In this document: in pieces, positions 7,996 through 15,430 of the stretch
Position numbering within the stretch: position 1 is the first letter of the stretch
Layout of the letters: each line of letters begins with the position of its first letter
DNA from: Puniceicoccales bacterium
GTDB taxonomy: Bacteria; Verrucomicrobiota; Verrucomicrobiia; Opitutales; LL51
DNA: 17,942 nt
Assembly: GCA_031259665.1 (NCBI GenBank)
Contig: JAIRLD010000111.1
Coordinates: 1 to 17,942 of the forward strand
Reading direction: 5' to 3'
Translations under genes and position numbers: made by a program
The notes under the pieces: generated by a model
What the model saw: the letters and a program-made list of their open reading frames with translations, nothing else
The model's database searches: none
What the model was told of the DNA's origin: nothing

Positions 7996-9993
7996 TAAGC
8001 CCAACTTCTCGACGAAATCACTCTCGGTCCAGACGGAGATATTTTTTTTTCGGGCGGCATCCAATTTTTGTCCTGCGTCGGAACCGGTGATGAGGACATC
8101 GACGGCTGCGGACAAGGTATTGGCAACGGAACCGCCATTTTTTTCGATCAACGTTTTTGCCTGAGTGCGCGTAAATTGTTGCATTGTTCCGGTGAAAGCA
8201 AATACTTTCTGGGCAAAATGGGGATTATGTTGTGCGGAAATTTCTTCAAATTCGAAATCAATTTTTTGGAATTGTTGAAGTAAATCTAAATTTTTGGGAT
8301 CACGAAAATAGTCAAAGATGCCCTGAGCAACCTTTTGGCCAACTCCACGGATACGTTCAAGGTCTTTGGTGGAAGCCGAAAATAATGCATTCCAATGGTG
8401 AAAATAATTCGCCAAATCTTTGGCCATTTTTTCGCCAATCGATGGAATACCTAACCCATCGATGAATCGCCAAAGTTCTGTTTTCTTACTGTGTTCAATA
8501 TTTGAAAGCAGGCGATTCACCGATTTATCGCCAAAATTTTCCAAAAGGTACAAATCATCTTTTTTAAGTGTGTAAATATCTGCAGGGGTTTTTATTCGTC
8601 CAATTTCGACCAGTTTGCGTACGACCGCTTCACCCAAACCGTCGATATCCATGGCTGTTTTGGAAGCAAAATAAATGATTTTTTGAATTATTTGTTCCGG
8701 ACAGTTCGCATTTGGGCAGCGCCAAGCCACCTCTGCGGGTAAGCGGATAAGACGTACGCCGCAGCAGGGGCAATCCGTGGGAAAAATTAATTTTTCTAGA
8801 CCGCTTTCGGGACGATTTTCCGATTTCACACCTACGATAGCCGGAATGATTTCGCCCGATTTTTCGACGATAACCGTATCGCCAATGCGAATGTCCTTTT
8901 TCGCGATATCATCGGCATTATGGAGGGTCGCCCGCGCTACACAGGATCCCGATAAATTCACGGGATCCAACTCAGCAACCGGCGTAACGACACCGGTCCG
9001 CCCCACCTGAAATGTAACATTTCGTAAAATTGTTTCTCCGCGCTCGGGCTCAAATTTATAAGCAAATGCCCATCGCGGCGCCTTCGCCGTCGCTCCCAAT
9101 TGCTCCTGCAACACACAGTCATTCACCTTAAATACGACGCCATCGGTCGTGTACGGTAACCGCTTGCGCTTCCTATCGAGTTTCCGAATGATATCAGCAA
9201 TACCATTCAAATTCGCTACAATATGGTAATAGGTTTGCGAAACGAAGCCCCGTTTCTGTAAAAACGGATAAATTTCGCTCTGTTTTTCTAAACCATTGCC
9301 CATTCCGATCCCGTAGAGTAAAATTTTCAAGTGCCGCAATCGAACCGTTTCGCTATCCATCAATTTCAGCGTTCCCGATGCCAAATTCCGCGCATTGGCA
9401 AATGCCATCTCCCCCACCTGGACACGTTCGGCATTAATTCTTTGAAAAACTTCACAATCCATATACACTTCACCGCGGATCTCGATCAAATCGGGAACAT
9501 GCTCAATGTATAGCGGTAAGCCTTCGATCGTTTTGATATTATCGGTTACATCATCGCCCTCAACACCGTTTCCGCGCGTCAGTGCATACTGCAACTGGCC
9601 CCTCTCGTAAACTAAATTTACCGCAAGTCCATCGATCTTCGGTTCAATGACATACTCAATGTCCCATTCGGTCGCTAACAATTTGCGAATGCGCGCGTCA
9701 AAATCAAAGATGTCATCCAAATTATATGTATTTTCCAAACTGAGCATCGGCGTATAATGCTTGCGCGTCAGTAAATTTCCACCGCGATCATCGCCAATAC
9801 CAAATGCATCCACCGCTTCGGGTAACAGCGATTCGAGATGCAACAGCTCGTTCTTTAAACAATCATACTCAAAATCCGAAATCTCAGGCTGCGAATCTTT
9901 GTAATATAAACGATCATGGCGCTCGATTTCTACACGTAGCTGCAAAATTTTTTTCTGAATTTTTTTCTTCTCCTTCGAAGTTAGCACAGCCAT
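7933..9993 (-). CDS. ligA: NAD-dependent DNA ligase LigA
   Basis: LigA seals nicks in duplex DNA using NAD+ during replication and repair. The 686-residue product shows the family order: Ia domain (HDRLYYKDSQPEISDFEYD), adenylation domain with catalytic Lys119 in KIDG, OB fold, and a four-Cys zinc finger at about 406-433 (CPCCGVRL...CPNANC). Helix-hairpin-helix repeats follow, then a C-terminal BRCT domain (KVFAFTGTMQQFTRTQAKTLIEKNGG). I chose the ATG at 9993 because GGGAGGA lies 5 bases upstream; the GTG at 10008 would add five residues and touch the hldD stop. It follows hldD by 14 bases, so the two are probably co-transcribed. The family normally ends soon after the BRCT domain. Here the last 20 residues (TRGLRLPRWAPPPWIPRKES) are encoded by the palindromic element and the TAG lies in its 9+3+9 hairpin. 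Confidence 0.97.
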   Translation of the reverse strand: MAVLTSKEKKKIQKKILQLRVEIERHDRLYYKDSQPEISDFEYDCLKNELLHLESLLPEAVDAFGIGDDRGGNLLTRKHYTPMLSLENTYNLDDIFDFDARIRKLLATEWDIEYVIEPKIDGLAVNLVYERGQLQYALTRGNGVEGDDVTDNIKTIEGLPLYIEHVPDLIEIRGEVYMDCEVFQRINAERVQVGEMAFANARNLASGTLKLMDSETVRLRHLKILLYGIGMGNGLEKQSEIYPFLQKRGFVSQTYYHIVANLNGIADIIRKLDRKRKRLPYTTDGVVFKVNDCVLQEQLGATAKAPRWAFAYKFEPERGETILRNVTFQVGRTGVVTPVAELDPVNLSGSCVARATLHNADDIAKKDIRIGDTVIVEKSGEIIPAIVGVKSENRPESGLEKLIFPTDCPCCGVRLIRLPAEVAWRCPNANCPEQIIQKIIYFASKTAMDIDGLGEAVVRKLVEIGRIKTPADIYTLKKDDLYLLENFGDKSVNRLLSNIEHSKKTELWRFIDGLGIPSIGEKMAKDLANYFHHWNALFSASTKDLERIRGVGQKVAQGIFDYFRDPKNLDLLQQFQKIDFEFEEISAQHNPHFAQKVFAFTGTMQQFTRTQAKTLIEKNGGSVANTLSAAVDVLITGSDAGQKLDAARKKNISVWTESDFVEKLGLTRGLRLPRWAPPPWIPRKES

Positions 9994-10007
9994 AACTTCC
10001 TCCCACA

Positions 10008-11006
10008 CTATGCTCCCAAACGCTTCCCCAACATGAGATAATTCGCAACATAATCTATTACCGCTTCCCGCAATGGCGTTAACGGTCGCTCGTACCCGAT
10101 CGCACGTAACTTTTTAATGGAACCACAGGTGGAATACTGGTACCTCGCCCGCAAATTCTCCGGCATCTCGATGAATTCAATGCGGTGCGGCCTACCCAAA
10201 ACCTCAAAAATCGGCTTTACGAGATCAATCCAGGTACTCGCTACCCCCGAACCTAAATTGTAAATGCCCGCTGTTCCATGACCCTCGACCGTTTCCGGAA
10301 CATTGCCTAAAAAAATAGTCATGTCCGCCGCATCCTTCACATATAAAAAATCGCGTTCCTGATAACCGTCGGCATAGTGAGGATGGTAACTCTTAAATAA
10401 CTGTACTTTGCCCATCTCCAAAATCCGCCGATATGCCCGTGCAACCATGCTGATCATGGAACCCTTGTGATCCTCGTTCGGTCCAAATACGTTGAAATAC
10501 TTCATGCCATATAACGCCATACCCCGCGAATAGGCGTAAATGTCAAATAACTGCTTCGAATAAGCATACATATTAAGCGGTCGTAGCTTCTCCAAGACCC
10601 CGTCGTCATCCATCCCATTCTCACCATCTCCATAGGTCGCCGCAGATGAGGCATAGACAAATCGAATCCCACGGCTAACGGCATATTGGGCGAGATCTTT
10701 CGTAAATTCAAAGTTGTTCTTCATCAAAAATCGACCGTCGGTCTCCATCGTATCCGCACAGGCCCCAAGATGAAAAATTGTTTTAAAATCATTCCCCTCC
10801 GGACCTCCTAAATAGGTAAAGAGATCATCCGCATCAACGTAATCGCAAAAACGTAGGGGAATGAGATTCCTATAGCGGTCATCATTCGATAGCCGCTCAC
10901 AAATGACGATGTTCTCCAAACCTATACGATTGAGTGCCCATACCACCGCGCTGCCAATTAATCCGGCACCGCCGGTTACTAATATTTTTCCTTCGGATAA
11001 TCGCAT
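10008..11006 (-). CDS. hldD: ADP-L-glycero-D-manno-heptose 6-epimerase
   Basis: HldD epimerises ADP-D-glycero-manno-heptose to the L,D form, the last step in making the activated heptose for the LPS inner core. The 332-residue protein is an extended short-chain dehydrogenase. It has the NAD(P)-binding GGAGLIGS at residues 12-19, the catalytic Ser region YASSAATYG at 118-126, and Tyr147-x-x-x-Lys151 (MYAYSK). FNVFGPNEDHKGSM follows, as is characteristic of HldD. Length and motifs are normal and no key residue is missing. The ATG at 11006 follows AAAGAGTAGAAG, a weak ribosome site. The stop TAG lies 14 bases ahead of ligA. A four-way-junction palindrome sits 40-123 bases upstream and could affect expression, but that is speculation. 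Confidence 0.93.
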   Translation of the reverse strand: MRLSEGKILVTGGAGLIGSAVVWALNRIGLENIVICERLSNDDRYRNLIPLRFCDYVDADDLFTYLGGPEGNDFKTIFHLGACADTMETDGRFLMKNNFEFTKDLAQYAVSRGIRFVYASSAATYGDGENGMDDDGVLEKLRPLNMYAYSKQLFDIYAYSRGMALYGMKYFNVFGPNEDHKGSMISMVARAYRRILEMGKVQLFKSYHPHYADGYQERDFLYVKDAADMTIFLGNVPETVEGHGTAGIYNLGSGVASTWIDLVKPIFEVLGRPHRIEFIEMPENLRARYQYSTCGSIKKLRAIGYERPLTPLREAVIDYVANYLMLGKRLGA

Positions 11007-11045
11007 CTTCTACTCTTTCTTTAAAATCCCCACCCACAGGGGTTA

Positions 11046-11129
11046 GGGGGCAAAAGCGCGCGGGATACCCGCGCGGAGCCTGGGACGTAGTCCCAGGCTC
11101 CACAAGGCAACGCCTTGGCTTTTGCCCCC
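11046..11129. repeat. Nearly perfect four-way-junction palindrome (cloverleaf) between the ABC exporter and hldD
   Basis: The outer arms GGGGGCAAAAGC (11046-11057) and GCTTTTGCCCCC (11118-11129) are perfectly complementary over 12 bp. They enclose three perfect hairpins almost without spacers: 7 bp with loop ATA (11058-11074), 12 bp with loop GTA (11075-11101) and 6 bp with loop AAC (11103-11117). Only one base, A11102, is unpaired at the junction. The third hairpin (CAAGGC-AAC-GCCTTG) resembles the CAAGGAGTC module of the other copies, which ties this element to the family. Confidence 0.92.
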
Positions 11130-11183
11130 AACACGACGCTCCTAATTTTCTAATAAAATCCCACGTACCTCAACTCTTTTTTT

Positions 11184-12950
11184 CTACGTCTTTTTCAGCT
11201 GTTGTTTTTCATACAAGCTACGGTAGAGGGTATTCCCGGCAAGCAAACTATCATGGGATCCCTGCTCGACGATCATTCCGTCTTCAAAAACCAACACTTC
11301 GTCCACAATGGACATCATACTGAAGCGATGGGAAATCATGATTACCGTTTTATCTCGGGCGATAGTTTTAACAGCTTTATAAATTGCCCGTTGGCTTTCC
11401 GAATCGAGTGACGACGTAACTTCATCGAAAATTAGGATCGGACAATTGCGTAAAAACACGCGAGCGAGAGCGATTCGTTGCCGCTGTCCTCCGCTCAGGC
11501 AATTTCCCGATTCGCCGATCACCGTATCGTAGCCATTGGGCATTTGCGTGATAAAATGATGGGCACAGGCCATTTGTGCGGCTCGTACGACTTCGTTTTG
11601 GGAGGCATCGGGTCTTCCCCAGATAATATTATTAAAGACCGTATCGTTGATTAGTGCTGGATCTTGTGGGACGTAACCGATATTTTGTCGCAGATCATGT
11701 TTAGCCATTTCGCGCAAATTGATTCCATCGATTAGAATATTGCCCTGATCGGGATCGTAAAAGCGCAGGACCATATTGACGAATGTCGATTTACCGGCTC
11801 CGCTACCTCCGACGAGGGCATAGGTTTTACCGTGGTTCATTGTGATATTAATTTCCCGGAGGACGTCATGGCCGAATGTATAGGCAAAGGAAACATTTTG
11901 GAATTGGATATCGCCCCGTAATTTTTCGACATAGATCGGATTTTCGGGATTCACAATTTTTTCCGGTTCATTTAAAATGGCCTCGATACGATCGACGGCC
12001 GCCATACTCGTCTGAATTTTATTGCTGATATCGCCCAGACGTTTGATCGCATCGTAGCCGAAATAGAGCGCCGTTGCGAGGGACATAAAAATTTCCAATT
12101 TCAATCCACGCTTATAGGCGTAAAACATGGTAAATCCAACGCCCGCCGCCGATAAAACTTCCACAATTGGCGAAATAACGAGCTGGTATTTAACCACCTT
12201 CAGGAAAGCATCGGAAAACGCATGGCAAGCGGTTTGGTAACGCATAATTTCCTGATCCTCCAGACCAAACGCACGTACCTCCTTAATGGCCGACAGATTA
12301 TGATTCAATTTATCGATAATCGCAGCCGTACGCCCTTGCATTTGCCCTGATCTTTGTCGTAGGTGCTGACCAATCTTTCGGATAGGGAAAATAAACAAGG
12401 GTAAAGCCGTCAGAAACAGGAGTAAAACGAACAATTCGGATTGGCTGATACAGAGGTAAGTCAAATAGCCTATCGCTCCAATGAGTACCATCATTCGGGT
12501 GATGACATCGCTTGAAATATCAACCAAGTTGGTTTGAATAATGGTACTCGCATTGATCGACCGCGAAATGAGTTCCGAAGGGGGATAATCGTTAAAAAAC
12601 CCCAGGTGTAGTCGCTGAATTTTTTTAAAGATCATCACGCGCAAACCTTCGATAATATGTTGGCCACAGGCGGCGAAATAGTAGGAGCTCAAAAAGCCCG
12701 ATAGGCCACGGATGAGCATGACGAGTACGGGTAACAGCACGATACCACTCAGCATCATTGAGGAAATTTCCTTACCACTAAAGAGCATACCCGAAGCGTA
12801 CTTTAGAATCATTGGAACACCGAAGCCACTCGATAGGCCATAGATGATGCCACTTACGATTGCGATCGAGACCTCACCCTTTGCATTTTTCAAAAAGCAG
12901 AGGTAATTCAATAAATTTCGCACTCCCAGCTCGCGCATAGGCAAAAGCAT
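11184..12950 (-). CDS. ABC exporter, permease-ATPase half-transporter (MsbA-like)
   Basis: This 588-residue inner-membrane protein has the type IV exporter layout: an N-terminal domain with about six membrane segments (residues 25-300) fused to a nucleotide-binding domain. The ATPase motifs are intact: Walker A GGSGAGKST near 381-389, Q-loop YVPQDP, signature LSGGQRQR near 485, Walker B ILIFDEVTSSLD near 506-517, and switch His in MISHRFSMM. It would work as a homodimer or with another half-transporter. The closest well-known types are MsbA (lipid A flippase) and lipid or peptide exporters; neighbourhood with hldD makes a lipid A or LPS-precursor role plausible but not shown. I used the ATG at 12950. 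A TTG at 12956 and an ATG at 12938 are alternatives, and none has a clear ribosome site. Palindromic repeats lie on both sides. Confidence 0.88.
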   Translation of the reverse strand: MLLPMRELGVRNLLNYLCFLKNAKGEVSIAIVSGIIYGLSSGFGVPMILKYASGMLFSGKEISSMMLSGIVLLPVLVMLIRGLSGFLSSYYFAACGQHIIEGLRVMIFKKIQRLHLGFFNDYPPSELISRSINASTIIQTNLVDISSDVITRMMVLIGAIGYLTYLCISQSELFVLLLFLTALPLFIFPIRKIGQHLRQRSGQMQGRTAAIIDKLNHNLSAIKEVRAFGLEDQEIMRYQTACHAFSDAFLKVVKYQLVISPIVEVLSAAGVGFTMFYAYKRGLKLEIFMSLATALYFGYDAIKRLGDISNKIQTSMAAVDRIEAILNEPEKIVNPENPIYVEKLRGDIQFQNVSFAYTFGHDVLREINITMNHGKTYALVGGSGAGKSTFVNMVLRFYDPDQGNILIDGINLREMAKHDLRQNIGYVPQDPALINDTVFNNIIWGRPDASQNEVVRAAQMACAHHFITQMPNGYDTVIGESGNCLSGGQRQRIALARVFLRNCPILIFDEVTSSLDSESQRAIYKAVKTIARDKTVIMISHRFSMMSIVDEVLVFEDGMIVEQGSHDSLLAGNTLYRSLYEKQQLKKT

Positions 12951-13007
12951 GTACAATTTTTAAAATCTTCAAATACTAAAACAATGTATAAAAAAATACT
13001 TCTGGAA

Positions 13008-13125
13008 CTCCGGCTACCCAGAGGGCTCCGATTGCCCAGGGGGCTCGGCCGCTAGATCAAGAATAAATCCTTTGACTTTTTTTAGCGGCCAAGCCATGCG
13101 CAATTTGCGCATGGCTTGGCCGCTA
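13008..13125. repeat. Palindromic repeat copy upstream of the ABC exporter, with tandem 18-base units
   Basis: The left end holds two tandem 18-base units, CTCCGGCTACCCAGAGGG (13008-13025) and CTCCGATTGCCCAGGGGG (13026-13043), with 14 of 18 identical. A half-site of the long hairpin follows (CTCGGCCGCTA), then an AT-rich spacer and a T-run (13077-13083). A perfect 21-bp hairpin has arms 13083-13103 and 13105-13125. Read on the minus strand, the flank GGCCGCTAAAAAAAGTCAAA aligns with GGCCGCTAAAAGAGGTCAAG at 7909-7928, so this copy has the opposite orientation to the one next to ligA. Confidence 0.85.
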
Positions 13126-13133
13126 TCAAGTTT

Positions 13134-13253
13134 GCCCCCGCGGCGAAGCCGCGGGCGGGCCTCTTAGCCACTGCGGATTGATCCAGGTCCAGGGGATGGA
13201 TCCCCGGCGAGAGTCCAGAGGGCAGCGCCCTCTGGACAGCGATCCCCTGGCTA
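13134..13253. repeat. Second palindrome group, downstream of the solute-binding protein gene
   Basis: It contains an 8-bp hairpin CCCGCGGC-GAA-GCCGCGGG (13137-13155), the same GCGAAGC-centred hairpin as at 7829-7845. It also contains an 11-bp hairpin GTCCAGAGGGC-AGC-GCCCTCTGGAC (13213-13237). CCAGGGGAT at about 13189-13197 pairs with ATCCCCTGG (13242-13250) and can enclose that hairpin. It ends about 10 bases before the stop codon of the solute-binding protein gene. On the minus strand there is no T-run directly after these hairpins, so they are not obvious intrinsic terminators. Confidence 0.8.
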
Positions 13254-13262
13254 AAATTCGAT

Positions 13263-14201
13263 CTAATTCTCGCCGATGGACCAGCGACGCTTCAGGTCTG
13301 TAAATTTCTGTGTTCCGAGTACTTTTCCAATTCCGTGATTAATCGTTTTTAGTAGAGGTGATCCCTGGGCTACGCAAAAGGCATATTCCTTGGTCATATT
13401 TAGGGAAATGTATTCGAGCTCCGGATTTTTTGCAATCCAATGCTGTGCCGTATTTTTATCGATCAGGGCGAGGTCCAATTGCCTTTGTTGCGTATCCAGC
13501 AGGGCTTCGAGCATTGCTCCCGTCGTATTGAAAGTAACGATTTTCGCACCCTGGATGCAAGCCGATCGAATATAATTTTCCAAGTAAGTACTTTCCAAAA
13601 CGCCTATTTTTTTGTCAACGAAAGATAATTTTTCACTAGTATTTCCTTTATGTTTTTTGGGCACAACGGCACCGAGATCAGTGCTCAAATATCCATTGCT
13701 AAATTCAAAATTTTTCTCCACAACCGCATCTTTGAGCCACGCCCCTAGCACAATATCGATGGCCTTATCGCGGAATTTTTGACCCATTTCGGTTACATCT
13801 ATAGGTTGGAATGTGTAGCTTAATTTTCCCTCTTCCGCGATCAATTTTACTAAATCGACTTCAAATCCTGCAAAATTATCCTTCTGTTTCGAAGTAAAGG
13901 GAAAACAATCCGATAAAACACCGATGCGCGTAACCGCCTTGGAAGCAACTGCAGGAAGAGTTACTTCTATCTTAGTCTCTTCGACTTTCACTGGAGCGGT
14001 CTGATTTTCAGAATGCCGTTCCTTGTAGGAAAACATATAATCGGCGAGAGCTTTCGCAACATCGGCATGTTGCTGCGTAATGGTAATGCCCTTAAAAAAT
14101 GAAATCCCCTGCTCCTTCGTCTCTACGGGCTCATCGGCAATCACTCGGTTTATTCCTGAAATAAGGTATAATAATCCGAAGTATAAAACTTTCCTATCCA
14201 T
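13263..14201 (-). CDS. Secreted solute-binding protein, family 3 (amino-acid ABC transporter type)
   Basis: The 312-residue product has a signal peptide (MDRKVLYFGLLYLISGINRVIADE) without a lipobox Cys, so it should be a free periplasmic protein. From about residue 91 it matches the SBP_bac_3 fold: TRIGVLSDCFPFTSKQ, then GFEVDLVKLIAEEGKL, then DIVLGAWLKDAVVEKNFEFSN and GAVVPKK. Such proteins bind polar amino acids or opines and deliver them to an ABC permease. Residues 24-90 form an extra segment before the binding domain (KGITITQQHADVAKALADYM...) that I do not recognise. No permease or ATPase for amino-acid import is adjacent; the neighbouring ABC gene is an exporter. The ATG at 14201 follows no clear ribosome site, and a 7-bp hairpin (14216-14232) lies 14 bases upstream. 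Both flanks are palindromic repeats, so it is probably transcribed alone. Confidence 0.8.
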   Translation of the reverse strand: MDRKVLYFGLLYLISGINRVIADEPVETKEQGISFFKGITITQQHADVAKALADYMFSYKERHSENQTAPVKVEETKIEVTLPAVASKAVTRIGVLSDCFPFTSKQKDNFAGFEVDLVKLIAEEGKLSYTFQPIDVTEMGQKFRDKAIDIVLGAWLKDAVVEKNFEFSNGYLSTDLGAVVPKKHKGNTSEKLSFVDKKIGVLESTYLENYIRSACIQGAKIVTFNTTGAMLEALLDTQQRQLDLALIDKNTAQHWIAKNPELEYISLNMTKEYAFCVAQGSPLLKTINHGIGKVLGTQKFTDLKRRWSIGEN

Positions 14202-14215
14202 GTGACGACTTATTG

Positions 14216-14232
14216 CCTTTTCCGCGAAAAGG
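14216..14232. repeat. Small hairpin in the leader of the solute-binding protein gene
   Basis: CCTTTTC-CGC-GAAAAGG is a perfect 7-bp hairpin with a three-base loop, 14 bases ahead of the start codon on the minus strand. It covers the only purine-rich stretch (AAAAGG) that could act as a distant ribosome site. Its sequence is unlike the GC-rich family members, though the three-base loop is shared. Confidence 0.5.
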
Positions 14233-14269
14233 TCAACGCATTATGGCAAAAAATTTGACAACATTAAAC

Positions 14270-14434
14270 CAAGGGCTACTCGCCCTTGAATCCCCGCCAG
14301 GAGGCACCGCCTCCTGGACCTGGATTAGCGGTTTCATCCAGTGGCAATGCCACTGGATGAAACCGCTAAGGTCCAAAGGACTATTTATATTGAGCGCCAC
14401 TCCTGTGCAAAATTGCACAGGAGTTGCGCTCAAT
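14270..14434. repeat. Palindromic repeat group with two long hairpins
   Basis: This is the upper half of a 360-base intergenic region. In order it has CAAGGGC-TACTC-GCCCTTG (14270-14288), CCAGGAGGC-ACC-GCCTCCTGG (14297-14317), and a perfect 22-bp hairpin with a one-base centre (arms 14325-14346 and 14348-14369). It ends with a 22-bp hairpin with one mismatch (arms 14389-14410 and 14413-14434). The two long hairpins share little sequence beyond the ends (AGCG near the base, GCA at the tip), yet each pairs with itself. Open frames on both strands here come from the palindromes and are not genes. Confidence 0.88.
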
Positions 14435-14435
14435 T

Positions 14436-14499
14436 AAAAAAGAAAAAACTTGACCTTGCGGCCGAGTCAGGCGCAGAATGCGCCTGGCTCCGGCTGTAA
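14436..14499 (-). terminator. Intrinsic-terminator-like structure downstream of the bamD-lptE-rpe-prmA operon
   Basis: On the minus strand the GC-rich hairpin at 14456-14499 is followed by GGTCAAG and then a T-run broken by one C (14448-14436). It lies about 65 bases past the prmA stop codon. The hairpin has several mismatches and the T-run starts 7 bases after the stem, so efficiency is uncertain. The arrangement matches that seen downstream of ligA. Confidence 0.45.
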
Positions 14500-14556
14500 G
14501 GATGAGGTCAAGGAGTCCGTGACTCCTTGCGGGGTCTGGGGCGGAGCCCCAGAGTC
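14436..14556. repeat. Palindromic repeat copy abutting the prmA stop codon
   Basis: This is the most complete plus-oriented copy after the one next to ligA. It holds an A-run (14436-14448), then TTGACC (14450-14455) pairing with GGTCAA (14506-14511) around an imperfect 20-bp hairpin (14456-14499, loop GAA). The 9+3+9 hairpin CAAGGAGTC-CGT-GACTCCTTG (14509-14529) follows, then TCTGGGGC-GGA-GCCCCAGA (14535-14553). The prmA stop codon begins at 14563 on the minus strand, less than ten bases away. Confidence 0.9.
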
Positions 14557-14560
14557 ATCA

Positions 14561-15430
14561 TTAGGTACGGACATAGGCGATTTCCGCCCATTGTCCCAGC
14601 GATTTTGTATTTGTAAAAAACGAGTCCCAATGGCGTTTGATAATGGGGATAAAGGCGGCTTTCACGGATTCGATCTCTTCGACTAAAATTCCGCCCAACG
14701 ATAGAGCGCCGTATTTTTTCACCGTGTTGACCAAAATCGAAGCGTGTTCGATCAAAACGGACGCCAAAACATTAGCGACGATGAAATCTGCCCGGTGGCC
14801 TAAAATGCCCTCATTAATCCCAGCAACTGCGAATGTGACGGACGAAACATCATTTTCCGCCGCATTTTTCTCGCTAATTCTTACTGCATCGGGATCGATA
14901 TCGAAGCCGTAAACCGTCCTAAAGCCGAATTTCGCCGCTGCGATCGAAAGGATGCCCGAACCACAGCCGATATCGATAGCTTCTTTCAAAAATAAATCCT
15001 TTGAAAACAAATTCCGATATTCGACAATACGTGCCAAACACAATTTTGTCGTCTCATGAGCACCCGTTCCGAATGCCATTTCTGCATCCAAATAAATGGC
15101 AAATTGGTTTTTGGGTACCTCATAATTTTCCCGCTCCCAAAGGGGAACGATATGCAGTGGACCGATGTTAAAAGACTGCAGATATTTTTTATATTCATTT
15201 TGCCAATCGCAATCTTGAATGATTTCGTAGATCGGGGTTTTGTCGACCAATGGCGGAATTTGTTTTTGCAAATCCTTCCATGAATTTTGAAAATCGCCCT
15301 CGAAATAGCCACACAACTGGCATTGAGCATCAGTTTTTTCGATCGTCCACAGAGTTTGCTCCATTTCGCCGAGTAGAACTTCGACGACTTTCGATTCGTT
15401 CGGTAATAAATTTAAAGAGACCCTATTCAT
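14561..15430 (-). CDS. prmA: Ribosomal protein L11 methyltransferase
   Basis: PrmA trimethylates lysines and the N-terminus of ribosomal protein L11 using S-adenosylmethionine. The 289-residue product has normal length. The N-terminal substrate-recognition domain covers about residues 1-60, and the linker and catalytic domain follow. The family motif AFGTGAHETT is at 119-128, the SAM-binding motif DIGCGSG at 153-159, the acidic loop GFDIDPDAV at 175-183 and ADFIVANVLA at 214-223. I chose the ATG at 15430 because the protein then starts as PrmA does (MNRVSLNLLP). It overlaps the rpe stop by 8 bases, which points to translational coupling. A TTG at 15472 would add 14 residues inside rpe. It is the last gene of a four-gene operon and its stop abuts a palindromic repeat. 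Confidence 0.93.
   Translation of the reverse strand: MNRVSLNLLPNESKVVEVLLGEMEQTLWTIEKTDAQCQLCGYFEGDFQNSWKDLQKQIPPLVDKTPIYEIIQDCDWQNEYKKYLQSFNIGPLHIVPLWERENYEVPKNQFAIYLDAEMAFGTGAHETTKLCLARIVEYRNLFSKDLFLKEAIDIGCGSGILSIAAAKFGFRTVYGFDIDPDAVRISEKNAAENDVSSVTFAVAGINEGILGHRADFIVANVLASVLIEHASILVNTVKKYGALSLGGILVEEIESVKAAFIPIIKRHWDSFFTNTKSLGQWAEIAYVRT

Noticed and set aside
7986..8005. Integron attC-like site (GTTAAGC and GCCCAAC match GTTRRRY and RYYYAAC)
   Set aside because: The two boxes overlap in the wrong order instead of bounding a palindrome, and no other copy carries them; no integrase is present.
11046..11129. tRNA gene suggested by the cloverleaf shape
   Set aside because: The outer stem is 12 bp, the arms have three-base loops, there is no anticodon loop of seven bases, no TTCRANY T-loop and no CCA context.
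13077..13125. Intrinsic terminator for the solute-binding protein gene
   Set aside because: The T-run precedes the hairpin on the plus strand, so in a minus-strand transcript the hairpin is followed by A residues, not U residues.
13008..13253. CRISPR array or tandem repeat locus
   Set aside because: There are no regularly spaced identical repeats with unique spacers; the similarity is between hairpin modules in different intergenic regions.
14213..14437. Open reading frames of 74 and 66 codons on opposite strands across the palindromes
   Set aside because: Their mirror-image coding potential is what long palindromes produce; there is no ribosome site or recognisable protein.
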